From Bradyrhizobium symbiodeficiens (lineage in GTDB: Bacteria; Pseudomonadota; Alphaproteobacteria; Rhizobiales; Xanthobacteraceae): a DNA stretch of 64,000 nt. Shown piece after piece: positions 9,262 through 16,826 of this stretch (position 1 is its first letter; each line of letters begins with the position of its first letter). The position numbers and the translations under genes are program-made. The notes under the pieces were generated by a model. It ran no database searches. It was not told the origin of the DNA and saw only the letters and a list, made by a program, of their open reading frames with translations. Where the stretch lies: assembly GCF_002266465.3 (NCBI RefSeq), contig NZ_CP029427.2:6078501-6142500 (forward strand), given 5' to 3'.

Positions 9262-9310
9262 GCGTTTTCGAGCGAGGCGGATACCTGTTCGCGGCAAGAA
9301 TACGCGCTCC
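9262..9310. repeat. Diverged inverted copy of the 5221-5272 repeat
   Basis: GCGTTTTCGAGCGAGGCGGA followed by TACCTGTTCGCGGCAAGAATACGCGCTC resembles the reverse complement of the right half of the repeat at 5221-5272, with scattered substitutions. It begins just after the stop codon of the flavin oxidoreductase gene. Confidence 0.55.
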
Positions 9311-9432
9311 GACAAAAGCCAAACACAGCGCGAGCTTCTCTGCACGGTGCGCACCTTGCTGCAGGGATGAGCGCAAAAGCTCTCACCCCTGCGGATAAGG
9401 GTGCGATCAACTCTACGCTGTTACGGGGGGTG

Positions 9433-9612
9433 CTAGTGGAGCGTGTCGCCGTGCCTCAAACGCTCGATCTGGTCCTTGACCATCAACTTCCGGCGCTTCA
9501 ACTCAACAATTTGCAGGTCGTCTGTTGAAAGGTGCACGAGAGCATCGTGCAATTCGTTTTCGAGAATTTTGTGCTTCCGCTCCAATTCAACGAGATGTGC
9601 CTGAATTGTCAT
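9433..9612 (-). CDS. DUF465 (YdcH-like) small coiled protein
   Basis: A 59-residue protein starting MTIQAHLVELERKHK and ending IERLRHGDTLH. The heptad-like alternation of Leu/Ile with charged residues and the segment VELKRRKLMVKDQIERL are characteristic of DUF465, short helical-hairpin proteins of unknown function. A strong ribosome-binding site (GAGGAGG, 9619-9625 on the opposite strand) sits 6 bases before the ATG, which fixes the start. A second DUF465 gene lies about 330 bases away on the other strand. Confidence 0.88.
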   Translation of the reverse strand: MTIQAHLVELERKHKILENELHDALVHLSTDDLQIVELKRRKLMVKDQIERLRHGDTLH

Positions 9613-9941
9613 TCGAAACCTCCTCGGTAGGGTTGAACCTCAGGATTCGATCCGGACAACGAAGTTTACATCACCGATTCGTTCTGTCGATGGGTATCCG
9701 TCGTCGCAGCTTCATTTTTGAAAATTCATATGTAACGAAGCGTGAGTAAAGGAACCGCGCGGGAAAAATCCATGATATCAATGCGCTTGCGCAGCGCCGC
9801 AGCGATCAGCGGAAATATCTCGCTGGAGATCGGCGAACGGTGGTCGCAGATCGCTTGCGATCACGCCGCGCAAGGACGATAGTTTCCACAGGGCATCCAC
9901 AGCCTTCATCCCACGCCTATCGGTTTTCGGCCACCGCAGAC
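9613..9941. other. Intergenic region between divergent DUF465 genes
   Basis: About 330 bases hold the promoter regions of the two divergent DUF465 genes. Apart from the strong ribosome-binding site of the left gene and an AT-rich patch around 9710-9745, which could contain a promoter, no further gene or RNA could be recognised. Confidence 0.4.
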
Positions 9942-10148
9942 ATGACCAATGAAGACGAGCGTGAGCTCGAAGCCGAGCTCACCCGGTTGCAGCAGGAACA
10001 CCGAGATCTCGATGCGGCGATCGATGCACTGCATCAATCGCCCGCCCCCGACCTATTGCGGCTGCAGCGGTTGAAGAAGCGCAAGCTGTTGTTACGAGAC
10101 CGCATCGCGTTCATCGAAGACCAGATCACCCCCGACATCATCGCCTGA
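9942..10148 (+). CDS. DUF465 (YdcH-like) small coiled protein, second copy
   Basis: A 68-residue acidic helical protein (MTNEDERELEAELTRLQQEH at the start). Its RLQRLKKRKLLLRDRIAFIED segment aligns with VELKRRKLMVKDQIERL of the neighbouring DUF465 protein, so the two are paralogues. The start MTNEDERE is chosen because the preceding in-frame codons are Arg/Ser/Pro-rich and unlike the family. The function of DUF465 is unknown. Confidence 0.85.
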   Translation: MTNEDERELEAELTRLQQEHRDLDAAIDALHQSPAPDLLRLQRLKKRKLLLRDRIAFIEDQITPDIIA

Positions 10149-10204
10149 TCCGCAGACCTGTGCGCGGCCAAGCCACGGGGGATCGAATCCGCTTGACTCG
10201 AAAA

Positions 10205-10219
10205 GAACAAAATAAGAAC
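10205..10219. promoter_or_regulatory. LexA (SOS) box, GAAC-N7-GAAC
   Basis: The 15 bases read GAAC AAAATAA GAAC, an exact match to the direct-repeat SOS box bound by LexA in alphaproteobacteria (GTTC-N7-GTTC on the other strand), with an AT-rich spacer as in known sites. It lies 46 bases upstream of the start codon at 10265, a normal distance for an operator overlapping a promoter. The site is read directly; its function is inferred. Confidence 0.75.
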
Positions 10220-10264
10220 ATTCGATAGCCAACGCCGCCCCCTGGAACGCACGAGGAAACGCAG

Positions 10265-10483
10265 ATGTCGCCAGCCGCCCTTCTCGACAACAGCCATTAT
10301 GAACAGGCCTGCGATCAGGCGATCGCGATGTGTGACGGCAATCTGCGCAGCACCATCAAGGCGCTGATCATGGCCAACGAATATCTGGAGGCCGAGCTGG
10401 AGGAATTGCAGGCGGCGATTTCCGCGGGCTGCATTCCGGACACTTCGCGCAGCAAGATGCGGAGCAAGAGCAGCGCCGCCTGA
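10265..10483 (+). CDS. Small hypothetical protein behind a LexA box
   Basis: A 72-residue soluble protein that I do not recognise. It is predicted mostly helical (NLRSTIKALIMANEYLEAEL), with three Cys or His-adjacent positions and a basic Ser/Lys-rich tail (SRSKMRSKSSAA). The ATG at 10265 has a good ribosome-binding site (GAGGAAA) 5 bases upstream. It is followed 24 bases later by another small gene on the same strand, so the two probably form an operon. The upstream SOS box suggests DNA-damage induction. Confidence 0.75.
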   Translation: MSPAALLDNSHYEQACDQAIAMCDGNLRSTIKALIMANEYLEAELEELQAAISAGCIPDTSRSKMRSKSSAA

Positions 10484-10507
10484 ACCGTCAGCCGATCGGA
10501 GCCGACC

Positions 10508-10759
10508 ATGCCCGACGTCACCTACTACGTTGCATTGCCCTTCCTGACCGACGAGGACGGCTCGCCGGTGGCAGGCGCGGCCGAGGAATGTCAGACATCG
10601 GCTGCCGCCCTGCGTCGTGCGGAAATGCTGGCGCACGGCACCGGCCATATCGGCGCCGTCGCCTTCAGCCGCAGTGGCGATCCCCTGACCGGCGAGTTTG
10701 GCGACGCAAAATTGCTGCGGAAATTCGGTACCGTACCGCCGGATCTCAGCGCGCTTTAG
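10508..10759 (+). CDS. Small hypothetical protein, second gene of the LexA-box unit
   Basis: An 83-residue soluble protein, unrecognised. It starts MPDVTYYVALPFLTDEDG, contains one Cys, and has an Ala-rich middle. It shows no signal peptide or membrane helix. It follows the 72-residue gene closely and probably shares its promoter. Its last 4 bases overlap the end of the convergent GGDEF gene. Confidence 0.72.
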   Translation: MPDVTYYVALPFLTDEDGSPVAGAAEECQTSAAALRRAEMLAHGTGHIGAVAFSRSGDPLTGEFGDAKLLRKFGTVPPDLSAL

Positions 10760-11478
10760 CTGCCGACCAGCCTGATCCGCGGCTCGTGCCGCCGCTGCGC
10801 CTTGCGCACATACATGGCGGCATCCGCCTCCTCGAGGGCGCGGCCCGGGTCGGACTGCGCCCCCAGCAGCGCGACACCGGCGGAGGCGCCCGCGGTCACA
10901 TGCTGGCCGCGAAAGACAAAGGACAATTCGTCGACCGCCTGCTCGAAGGCGACCGCCTTCGCCTTGGCGTCGATCCCGCTGAGATTCCAGAGCAGCAGCG
11001 CGAACTCGTCGCCCCCGAGCCGGCCGACCACGTCGGAGGCACGGACCTGCCGCGTCAACGTGGCGGCAATCGCCTTGAGTACCTCGTCGCCGGCGCCATG
11101 ACCGAACGAATCGTTGATCGGCTTCAACCGATCGACGTCGAGCACGATCAGCGCCCCACTGGCGCGGTAGCGCTTCATGTAGGCGACGGCGCGCGCCAGC
11201 TCGCGCTCGAAGCCGCGCCGGTTCGGAATCTCGAGCAGGAAATCGGTGTCGGCCGCAGCTTCGAGTTCCGCAACCCGTCGCTGCGCCTCCTTGAGCTTGG
11301 TCCGCAAGCCCCGGATCGTCGCCCTGACGGTATCCTTGGCTCCATCATCGCCCGACGCGCCGCGCCGCGGCGGCTTCGCCGGACGCTTGGTCAGCCTGGG
11401 GGCGGCTTTGGATCGGCCGGCGCTGGTCTTCCGGCCCTTTTTGGCCTTCGCAGCGTCCGCCCTTTTTAGTTTCTTCAT
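10756..11478 (-). CDS. Soluble GGDEF diguanylate cyclase with a basic N-terminal tail
   Basis: A 240-residue protein. The N-terminal 45 residues are Lys/Arg/Ala-rich and probably disordered or nucleic-acid-like; a short coiled coil follows (LRTKLKEAQRRVAELEAAAD, about 55-75). The GGDEF domain follows with an intact motif at 155-159 and an RxxD inhibitory site (RASD) five residues before it, so it should be an active, product-inhibited c-di-GMP synthase. The start MKKLKRAD at 11478 is preferred because AGGA lies 5 bases upstream; MPMKKL two codons earlier is the alternative. No sensor domain is present. Confidence 0.9.
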   Translation of the reverse strand: MKKLKRADAAKAKKGRKTSAGRSKAAPRLTKRPAKPPRRGASGDDGAKDTVRATIRGLRTKLKEAQRRVAELEAAADTDFLLEIPNRRGFERELARAVAYMKRYRASGALIVLDVDRLKPINDSFGHGAGDEVLKAIAATLTRQVRASDVVGRLGGDEFALLLWNLSGIDAKAKAVAFEQAVDELSFVFRGQHVTAGASAGVALLGAQSDPGRALEEADAAMYVRKAQRRHEPRIRLVGS

Positions 11479-11619
11479 AGGCATCCTGCTCAATGAAGGC
11501 TTGCGGGGATTCACCAAGACAGGATAGTGGATTCCCTTCTCCTTGCCACCGCCTTGCGAGCCGCCGGCCGGAACCGTTAATCTGGCCCATCTTTCTGTTT
11601 TTCGGGCACAATTGACGTC

Positions 11620-12108
11620 ATGACCGCGCCGATCGCCATCATCATGGGAAGCCAGTCGGACTGGGACACGATGCGACATGCCGCCGACACGCTGGCAGCG
11701 CTCGGCATTGCCACCGATACTCGCATCGTTTCGGCCCACCGCACCCCCGACCGCCTGTTTGCTTTCGCCAAGGGGGCCAAGGCTGCCGGGTTCAAGGTCG
11801 TCATCGCCGGCGCCGGTGGCGCTGCACACCTGCCCGGCATGGCGGCGGCGTTGACCGAGCTTCCGGTGTTCGGCGTTCCCATCGAATCCAAGACGCTCAA
11901 GGGCCTCGATTCGCTCTATTCGATCGTCCAAATGCCCGCCGGCATCCCGGTCGGCACCCTCGCCATCGGCAAGGCCGGCGCGATCAACGCCGCGCTGCTG
12001 GCGGCGTCCGTCCTGGCGTTGTCCGACCCGGCGCTGTCCGATCGCCTCGCCGCCTGGCGCAAGGCGCAAACCGAGGCGGTCGCCGAGCGCCCGGAGGACA
12101 AGGCGTGA
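11620..12108 (+). CDS. purE: N5-carboxyaminoimidazole ribonucleotide mutase PurE
   Basis: A 162-residue class I PurE, which converts N5-CAIR to CAIR in purine synthesis. The family signature is clear: IIMGSQSDWDTM at the N-terminus, IVSAHRTPDRL, then IAGAGGAAHLPGMAAA and PVFGVPIESKTLKG, which line the active site. The length is normal. It overlaps purK by 4 bases, so the two are translationally coupled. Confidence 0.97.
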   Translation: MTAPIAIIMGSQSDWDTMRHAADTLAALGIATDTRIVSAHRTPDRLFAFAKGAKAAGFKVVIAGAGGAAHLPGMAAALTELPVFGVPIESKTLKGLDSLYSIVQMPAGIPVGTLAIGKAGAINAALLAASVLALSDPALSDRLAAWRKAQTEAVAERPEDKA

Positions 12109-13211
12109 GCGACACCAGGCAGGTGAAGCTGAAGCCCGGTGACACCATCGGAATCCTCGGCGGCGGACAATTGGGCCGAATGCTGGCCATGGCTGCGGCG
12201 CGGCTCGGCCTGCGCTGCCAGGTGTTCTCGCCCGATCCGGACTCGCCGGCCTTCGACGTCGTATTGAACGCGACCTGCGCCGAATATGCCGATGTCGAAG
12301 CGCTCGAACTGTTCGCCAACGACGTCGACGTCATCACCTACGAATTCGAGAACGTGCCATCGGCCGCCGCGATGGTGCTGGACGCGCGTCGACCCGTGCT
12401 GCCCAACCGCAAGATCCTCGAGACCACCCAGGACCGGCTCGCCGAGAAAGATTTCGTGACGCGGCTCGGCATCGGCACCGCGGCCTATGCCGACGTCACC
12501 TCCGTGTCCTCGCTACGCGAGGCGATCGCCAGGATCGGCCTTCCGGCCGTGCTCAAGACCCGCCGCTTCGGTTATGACGGCAAGGGCCAGGCCATCATCC
12601 GCGAGGGCGACGACATCGCCAAGGTGTGGACCAGCCTCGCCACCAAATCCGCGATTCTGGAAGCCTTCGTGCCCTACGAGCGCGAGATCTCCGTGATCGC
12701 CGCGCGCTCGGCCACGGGCCAGGTCGAGTGTTTCGACGTCACCGAGAACGAGCATCGCGACCACATTCTGAAGATATCCCGAGCGCCCGCCCGAATTCCC
12801 GACGCGCTCGCCGAGGAAGCCCGCAGCATCGCCGGCAAGATCGCGAGCGCGCTCGACTATATCGGCGTGCTCGCCGTCGAGATGTTCGTGCTCGCCAACG
12901 GCACCGGCCCGAAGGTGCTGGTCAACGAGATCGCCCCCCGCGTGCATAATTCCGGGCACTGGACGCTCGACGGCGCGTCGGTCTCGCAGTTCGAGCAGCA
13001 CATCCGCGCCATCGCCGGCTGGCCGCTCGGCAAGCCCGTGCGCCACGGCGAAATCGTCACCATGACCAATCTGATCGGCGACGAGATCAACGATTACGAG
13101 AAGTGGCTGAGCGTGCCGGGCGCGACCGTGCACATCTACGGCAAGGGTGCGCCGCGCCCCGGCCGGAAGATGGGCCACGTCACCGAAGTGCTTTCCACCA
13201 CGGGCAGGTAA
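12105..13211 (+). CDS. purK: 5-(carboxyamino)imidazole ribonucleotide synthase PurK
   Basis: A 368-residue ATP-grasp enzyme that makes N5-CAIR from AIR, bicarbonate and ATP, feeding PurE. Visible features are the N-terminal GILGGGQLGRMLAMAAARLG, the ATP-grasp segment LKTRRFGYDGKGQ, and VNEIAPRVHNSGHWT with the metal-binding Glu and Asn. The start is a GTG whose second base begins the purE stop (GTGA overlap). A shared hairpin follows the stop. Confidence 0.97.
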   Translation: MSDTRQVKLKPGDTIGILGGGQLGRMLAMAAARLGLRCQVFSPDPDSPAFDVVLNATCAEYADVEALELFANDVDVITYEFENVPSAAAMVLDARRPVLPNRKILETTQDRLAEKDFVTRLGIGTAAYADVTSVSSLREAIARIGLPAVLKTRRFGYDGKGQAIIREGDDIAKVWTSLATKSAILEAFVPYEREISVIAARSATGQVECFDVTENEHRDHILKISRAPARIPDALAEEARSIAGKIASALDYIGVLAVEMFVLANGTGPKVLVNEIAPRVHNSGHWTLDGASVSQFEQHIRAIAGWPLGKPVRHGEIVTMTNLIGDEINDYEKWLSVPGATVHIYGKGAPRPGRKMGHVTEVLSTTGR

Positions 13212-13239
13212 CGGGACCGCAGCAATCGCTGCGATCCCG
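13212..13239. terminator. Hairpin between convergent purK and aqpZ
   Basis: CGGGACCGCAGC pairs with GCTGCGATCCCG around an AATC loop, with one mismatch in twelve positions. It lies immediately after the purK stop and just downstream of aqpZ on the other strand, so it can serve both genes. Confidence 0.65.
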
Positions 13240-13247
13240 CTTTGCGA

Positions 13248-13970
13248 CTACGCCGTCTTCGCGCCTGCGACGACGCCAGCGGGCTCCTCGCTGAGCCAGC
13301 GATAGATCACCCCGCCCAGGGCGCCGCCGATCAGCGGTGCGACCCAGAACAGCCAGAGCTGCGCGGTTGCCCAGCCGCCGACGAACAGCGCAGGGCCCGT
13401 GCTGCGCGCCGGGTTCACCGAGGTATTGGTGACGGGGATGCTGACGAGATGGATCATCACCAGCGCGAGCCCGATCGCGAGCGGCGCGAAGCCTGCGGGC
13501 GCGCGGCCATGGGTCGCGCCCATGATGATGAACAGGAACATCATGGTCATCACCACCTCGGTGAGGAAGCACACGATCATGCTGTACTGGCCGGGCGAAT
13601 GCGCATCATAGCCGTTGGAGGCGAAGCCCTTGCTGACATCGAAACCCGGAGCTCCGCTCGCGATGACGTAGAGGAGCCAGGCGGCCACGATCGCGCCGGC
13701 CACCTGGGCGATCACGTAGGGCAGGATCTGCCCGGCGGGAAAACGGCCGCCGGCAGCAAGCCCGACGGTGACCGCCGGGTTGAGATGGCAACCCGAGATA
13801 TGGCCGATCGCATAGGCCATGGTGACGACGCTCAAGCCGAACGCCAGGGAGACGCCGACCAGGCCGATTCCGACCTGCGGAAAACCGGCGGCGATCACCG
13901 CGCTACCGCAACCTGCGAATGTGAGCCAAAAGGTGCCGATGGCCTCAGCGGCGTATTTCTTGATATCCAT
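13248..13970 (-). CDS. aqpZ: Aquaporin Z
   Basis: A 240-residue six-helix water channel. Both pore half-helix motifs are intact: CHLNPAVTVGL in the first half and VNPARSTGPAL in the second. The start MDIKKYAAEAIGTFWLTF at 13970 is chosen because the first helix begins there; an upstream Met in the same frame would add a Pro/Arg-rich leader. The short aquaporin length and the TNTSVNPARS context fit AqpZ and not a glycerol facilitator. Confidence 0.93.
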   Translation of the reverse strand: MDIKKYAAEAIGTFWLTFAGCGSAVIAAGFPQVGIGLVGVSLAFGLSVVTMAYAIGHISGCHLNPAVTVGLAAGGRFPAGQILPYVIAQVAGAIVAAWLLYVIASGAPGFDVSKGFASNGYDAHSPGQYSMIVCFLTEVVMTMMFLFIIMGATHGRAPAGFAPLAIGLALVMIHLVSIPVTNTSVNPARSTGPALFVGGWATAQLWLFWVAPLIGGALGGVIYRWLSEEPAGVVAGAKTA

Positions 13971-14231
13971 GTGTCGTCCCCTGCTTTCAAAGATTCCGGA
14001 ACGAAGCTCCGGAAGCGGCCCCACCCTTGGCGTCAAATCTCCCAAATCAGGGCCGCGCAGAGGTATTTTGCCTCATTTAATGGCTGAACTTGGCCCGAAT
14101 CCCCGCTTGGCCGGTGGACATCCCGGGTTTTGTCTGATACATCCGCGCCCTCAAGGTTAAGGGCTTGCGCGTTTTCGCCATCCCCTTTGACTTACCAGAA
14201 TTCAAATCCGATCCACTGAAGAGGATGCCGC

Positions 14232-14534
14232 GTGCAGGTTCTCGTTCGCGATAACAATGTCGACCAAGCCCTCAAGGCGCTGAAGAAGAAGATGCAGCGC
14301 GAGGGAATTTTCCGCGAGATGAAGCTCCGCGGTCATTACGAGAAGCCCTCCGAGAAGAAGGCCCGCGAAAAGGCCGAAGCCGTGCGCCGCGCGCGCAAGC
14401 TGGCCCGCAAGAAGCTGCAGCGCGAAGGCCTGCTGCCGATGAAGCCCAAGCCGGTGTTCGGCGCCGGTCCCGGCGGTGATCGCGGCGGTCGTAGCGGCCC
14501 GGGTGCAGGTGCAGGTCCGCGCGGACCGCGCTGA
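14232..14534 (+). CDS. rpsU: 30S ribosomal protein S21
   Basis: A 100-residue basic protein starting MQVLVRDNNVDQALKALKKK, the standard S21 N-terminus. A Gly/Arg/Pro-rich tail after about residue 75 extends it, as in other Rhizobiales. The start is a GTG preceded by GAAGAGGA. It appears monocistronic, with its own terminator downstream. Confidence 0.96.
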   Translation: MQVLVRDNNVDQALKALKKKMQREGIFREMKLRGHYEKPSEKKAREKAEAVRRARKLARKKLQREGLLPMKPKPVFGAGPGGDRGGRSGPGAGAGPRGPR

Positions 14535-14569
14535 TTTACCGAATCTTGAAAGACTTTGAGTTTTCGATG

Positions 14570-14590
14570 ACGCGGGCCTCTGGCCCGCGT
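14570..14590 (+). terminator. Rho-independent terminator of rpsU
   Basis: ACGCGGGCC pairs perfectly with GGCCCGCGT around a TCT loop, followed by the T-rich TATTGTTTGT. It lies 35 bases after the rpsU stop. Confidence 0.9.
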
Positions 14591-14692
14591 TATTGTTTGT
14601 GCGCGGAGCCTTTCCGGGCCGGGCACCAGGGGCGCGGCACACAGGCGCGATGAGATTTGGATTGAACGTCGTCGCGCTTTGGTTTGTTGTTC

Positions 14693-14788
14693 GAGCATGA
14701 TCTCTACGCAAACGCGTTCCGCGTTTGTCGCGAGGAAAAACCGCTGCATGCTTTTCGCCAACGCGGCCTTCGGGTCCGGATCATGCTC
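14693..14788. repeat. Intergenic repeat with inverted GAGCATGATC ends
   Basis: The element starts GAGCATGATC and ends GATCATGCTC, exact inverted termini. It contains an inner hairpin (CAAACGCG/CGCGTTTG near 14710-14727) and the segment GAGGAAAAACCGCTGCATGC. A second, shorter copy is at 41282-41345, with the same left end, GGAAAACCGC and CGGCTCCGGATC. It lies between rpsU and the TPR lipoprotein gene and encodes no protein. Confidence 0.65.
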
Positions 14789-14807
14789 TAGCGCGAGCGA
14801 ACCGTAG

Positions 14808-15455
14808 ATGGCCTCCCCCTTCCCCCAGCGCGGCTTGGCGCGGCTACGCCAGATCTGGCAGCCGCTCGCGCTGGCGTTGATGGGGATTACGCTCTGCGGC
14901 TGTTCTTTCGATCTGGGATCGCTGATGCCGGAGAAGGACAAGCCGCAGGAGGCCCCCAAGGCGGCCGCGCCGGCCGAGAGCGCAGTGAGCGCGGGCAACG
15001 TCGCCGAGGCCCAGGCCCTCACCGCAAAAGCCCAATCCCTGGCGAAGTCAGGCGAGGTCGCGGCAGCCCTCGACGAATTCAATCGCGCGGTCGGGCTCGA
15101 TCCCTACAATGCGCAGGCGCTGTATGGCCGTGCCCTGATCTACCAGGGCAAAAATCAGCACGATTTCGCGATCGCAGATTTCAGCGCTGCGAGCGGGCTC
15201 AATCCCCAGAAGGTCGAGCCGCTGCTCGGCCGCGCCACCAGCTATCTCGCGCTCGGCAAGGTCAAGGAGGCCACGGCCGATCTGGATGAGGCTTCCGAGG
15301 CCGATCCACACAACGCGCAGGTCTGGACCGCGCGCGGACAGGCCTATGAGCGGCTGGGCGACAGGGCCAAGGCGGCGGCGTCCTACACCAGGGCTGTCTC
15401 GCTTCGCCCACGTGACGACGCCGCGCGCAGCGGCCTCGCCCGCGTCGGCGGCTGA
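14808..15455 (+). CDS. TPR-repeat lipoprotein
   Basis: A 215-residue protein with a lipoprotein signal: a basic start, a hydrophobic core (LALALMGITL) and the lipobox LCGC with Cys near residue 32. After an Ala/Pro-rich linker come about four tetratricopeptide repeats (for example DEFNRAVGLDPYNAQALYGR and ASYTRAVSLRPRDDAARSGL). It should be anchored in a membrane and act as a protein-protein scaffold; the partner is unknown. It resembles the NlpI/BamD-like TPR lipoproteins only in architecture. Confidence 0.85.
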   Translation: MASPFPQRGLARLRQIWQPLALALMGITLCGCSFDLGSLMPEKDKPQEAPKAAAPAESAVSAGNVAEAQALTAKAQSLAKSGEVAAALDEFNRAVGLDPYNAQALYGRALIYQGKNQHDFAIADFSAASGLNPQKVEPLLGRATSYLALGKVKEATADLDEASEADPHNAQVWTARGQAYERLGDRAKAAASYTRAVSLRPRDDAARSGLARVGG

Positions 15456-15480
15456 CGGTTTTGGCGGCGCGGGCGCCGTC

Positions 15481-16425
15481 TTAATCGGGGGTGGCGCCCT
15501 TCGGCAGGACCGAGTGGAACATCGACTTCATGCCCGACAGCATCTCGTCGGCGACATTGGTCTTCTTCGGCCGGGGCATGGAGGCGCCGGCGTCGGCGCG
15601 CAGATCGAGCGGGGGCGCGATCATCGGCACGGGAATGTCAGCCGGCGGCGTCATCCGATTTGGGTCATCGTTACCGACCGAGGCCGTGTAGGGCGGATTG
15701 GCCGGCGAGGAGCCATCCTTGTCATAGGCGTCCGGCAAGGGCGTCGATACCGTGATCGGCGGCGGCAGCGGACGGACCGTAGCCGGCTCCATGCTGATGA
15801 TCCGCGGGGCCTCCGGCGTGCGGGCGGCTTCCCGCACGGCAGGCTCGATCGGCCTCTCGGCTGACTTGGCTTCGGCAGGCCTGGCCTCGAACGGCCTGAC
15901 CTCGGCGGACTTGCTCTCGGACGACTTGCCCTCGGACGACTTGCCCTCAGGAGACTTGCGCAGCCGCTCGATCGCGGCACGCACGAGGTCGTTGGCGTCG
16001 GGGGCCGGGGCCGCAGCAGCCGGCGCCGAATTGGCCTCTACCACCGGAGCGGGGGTGCCGGCGGCCGGAGTCGACTTGGCCGCCGCCTTCTCGCGCGCCG
16101 ACGGCTTGCCACGCGGACCGGCCTCGGCCGGGGCCCCGTCGGCAGACTTGTGCTCGGCGGACGGCTGATCGCCAGCCTTTACAGCCGTCGGCTTGTCCGT
16201 CACGCTCTTCTCGAGGATGCCTTTGGCCTTGACGCCGGGCGCAGGGAGATTGGCCACATCGGCGGGCTTGCCGTTCTTGCCGGCTTCGGCAGGGGCCACG
16301 ACGGCCGCAGGGGCATCAGCCGCCGGCCTGGCGTTGATGTAGTGGTTAACGATGTACGCCCCGATGATCGTCGCGAGCACCGAGGGGAAAATATCCATCG
16401 AAATTTTAGCGAGGTATTTCAGCAT
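15481..16425 (-). CDS. Membrane-anchored Ala/Pro-rich hypothetical protein
   Basis: A 314-residue protein with one N-terminal helix (DIFPSVLATIIGAYIVNHYI) and a long low-complexity region rich in Ala, Pro, Glu and Lys. Within this is a run of pentapeptides (PEGKS, SEGKS, SESKS, AEVRP, FEARP, AEAKS), encoded by a 15-base tandem repeat. No catalytic domain is visible. The ATG at 16425 is preferred to a GTG nine bases earlier because GGAG then sits 8 bases upstream. The topology suggests a single-pass protein with a disordered periplasmic tail. Confidence 0.75.
   Translation of the reverse strand: MLKYLAKISMDIFPSVLATIIGAYIVNHYINARPAADAPAAVVAPAEAGKNGKPADVANLPAPGVKAKGILEKSVTDKPTAVKAGDQPSAEHKSADGAPAEAGPRGKPSAREKAAAKSTPAAGTPAPVVEANSAPAAAAPAPDANDLVRAAIERLRKSPEGKSSEGKSSESKSAEVRPFEARPAEAKSAERPIEPAVREAARTPEAPRIISMEPATVRPLPPPITVSTPLPDAYDKDGSSPANPPYTASVGNDDPNRMTPPADIPVPMIAPPLDLRADAGASMPRPKKTNVADEMLSGMKSMFHSVLPKGATPD
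15861..15960. repeat. 15-base tandem repeat inside the Ala/Pro-rich gene
   Basis: About six units of a 15-base motif, the clearest being two adjacent copies of ACGACTTGCCCTCGG (the second ends CAG), flanked by diverged copies such as CGGACTTGCTCTCGG and ACGGCCTGACCTCGG. The unit is a multiple of three, so copy number change would keep the frame. Confidence 0.75.
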
Positions 16426-16514
16426 TCCGGCCACTCCCCGCGATCAGATGCGGGAACTTTGGGGCATTGTAAGGGATCAACTGCGACGGATCGATGGCAA
16501 GTTGTAAGGCGGAC

Positions 16515-16799
16515 TTACGGCTTCAGCTCGATCTCAAGGAACACGATCTCGGTTGAGGTTTCGTTAAGTACGTCGTGTTGGACGCCGGCCTTGCGGAAAT
16601 AGGATTTCCCGGCTGCCAGCTGCGCCTTGGACCGCTCTCCGCCGGGCGCGACGATGGTCATTTCCCCCGCGACCACGGGAACAATCACGTAGTCCATGCC
16701 GTGGGTGTGATGGCCGCTGGCGCCGCCGGGCGGAAGGCGCCATTCGGTCACCCGGACCTCCTCGTTGTCGACCTGAACCTCGGACTTGGCGGCAAGCAT
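16515..16799 (-). CDS. Small cupin-domain protein
   Basis: A 94-residue single-domain cupin. The metal-binding pattern is visible: GHHTHGMDYVIVPVVAGEM gives the first motif with its two His and Glu-like position, and VQHDVLNET gives the second. Such small cupins bind a metal and often small ligands; the substrate is unknown. It lies 27 bases downstream of the ChaA-type antiporter stop on the same strand, so they are likely co-transcribed. Confidence 0.85.
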   Translation of the reverse strand: MLAAKSEVQVDNEEVRVTEWRLPPGGASGHHTHGMDYVIVPVVAGEMTIVAPGGERSKAQLAAGKSYFRKAGVQHDVLNETSTEIVFLEIELKP

Positions 16800-16826
16800 C
16801 TGGAACCTCTCCTGGGACTTAGCACG

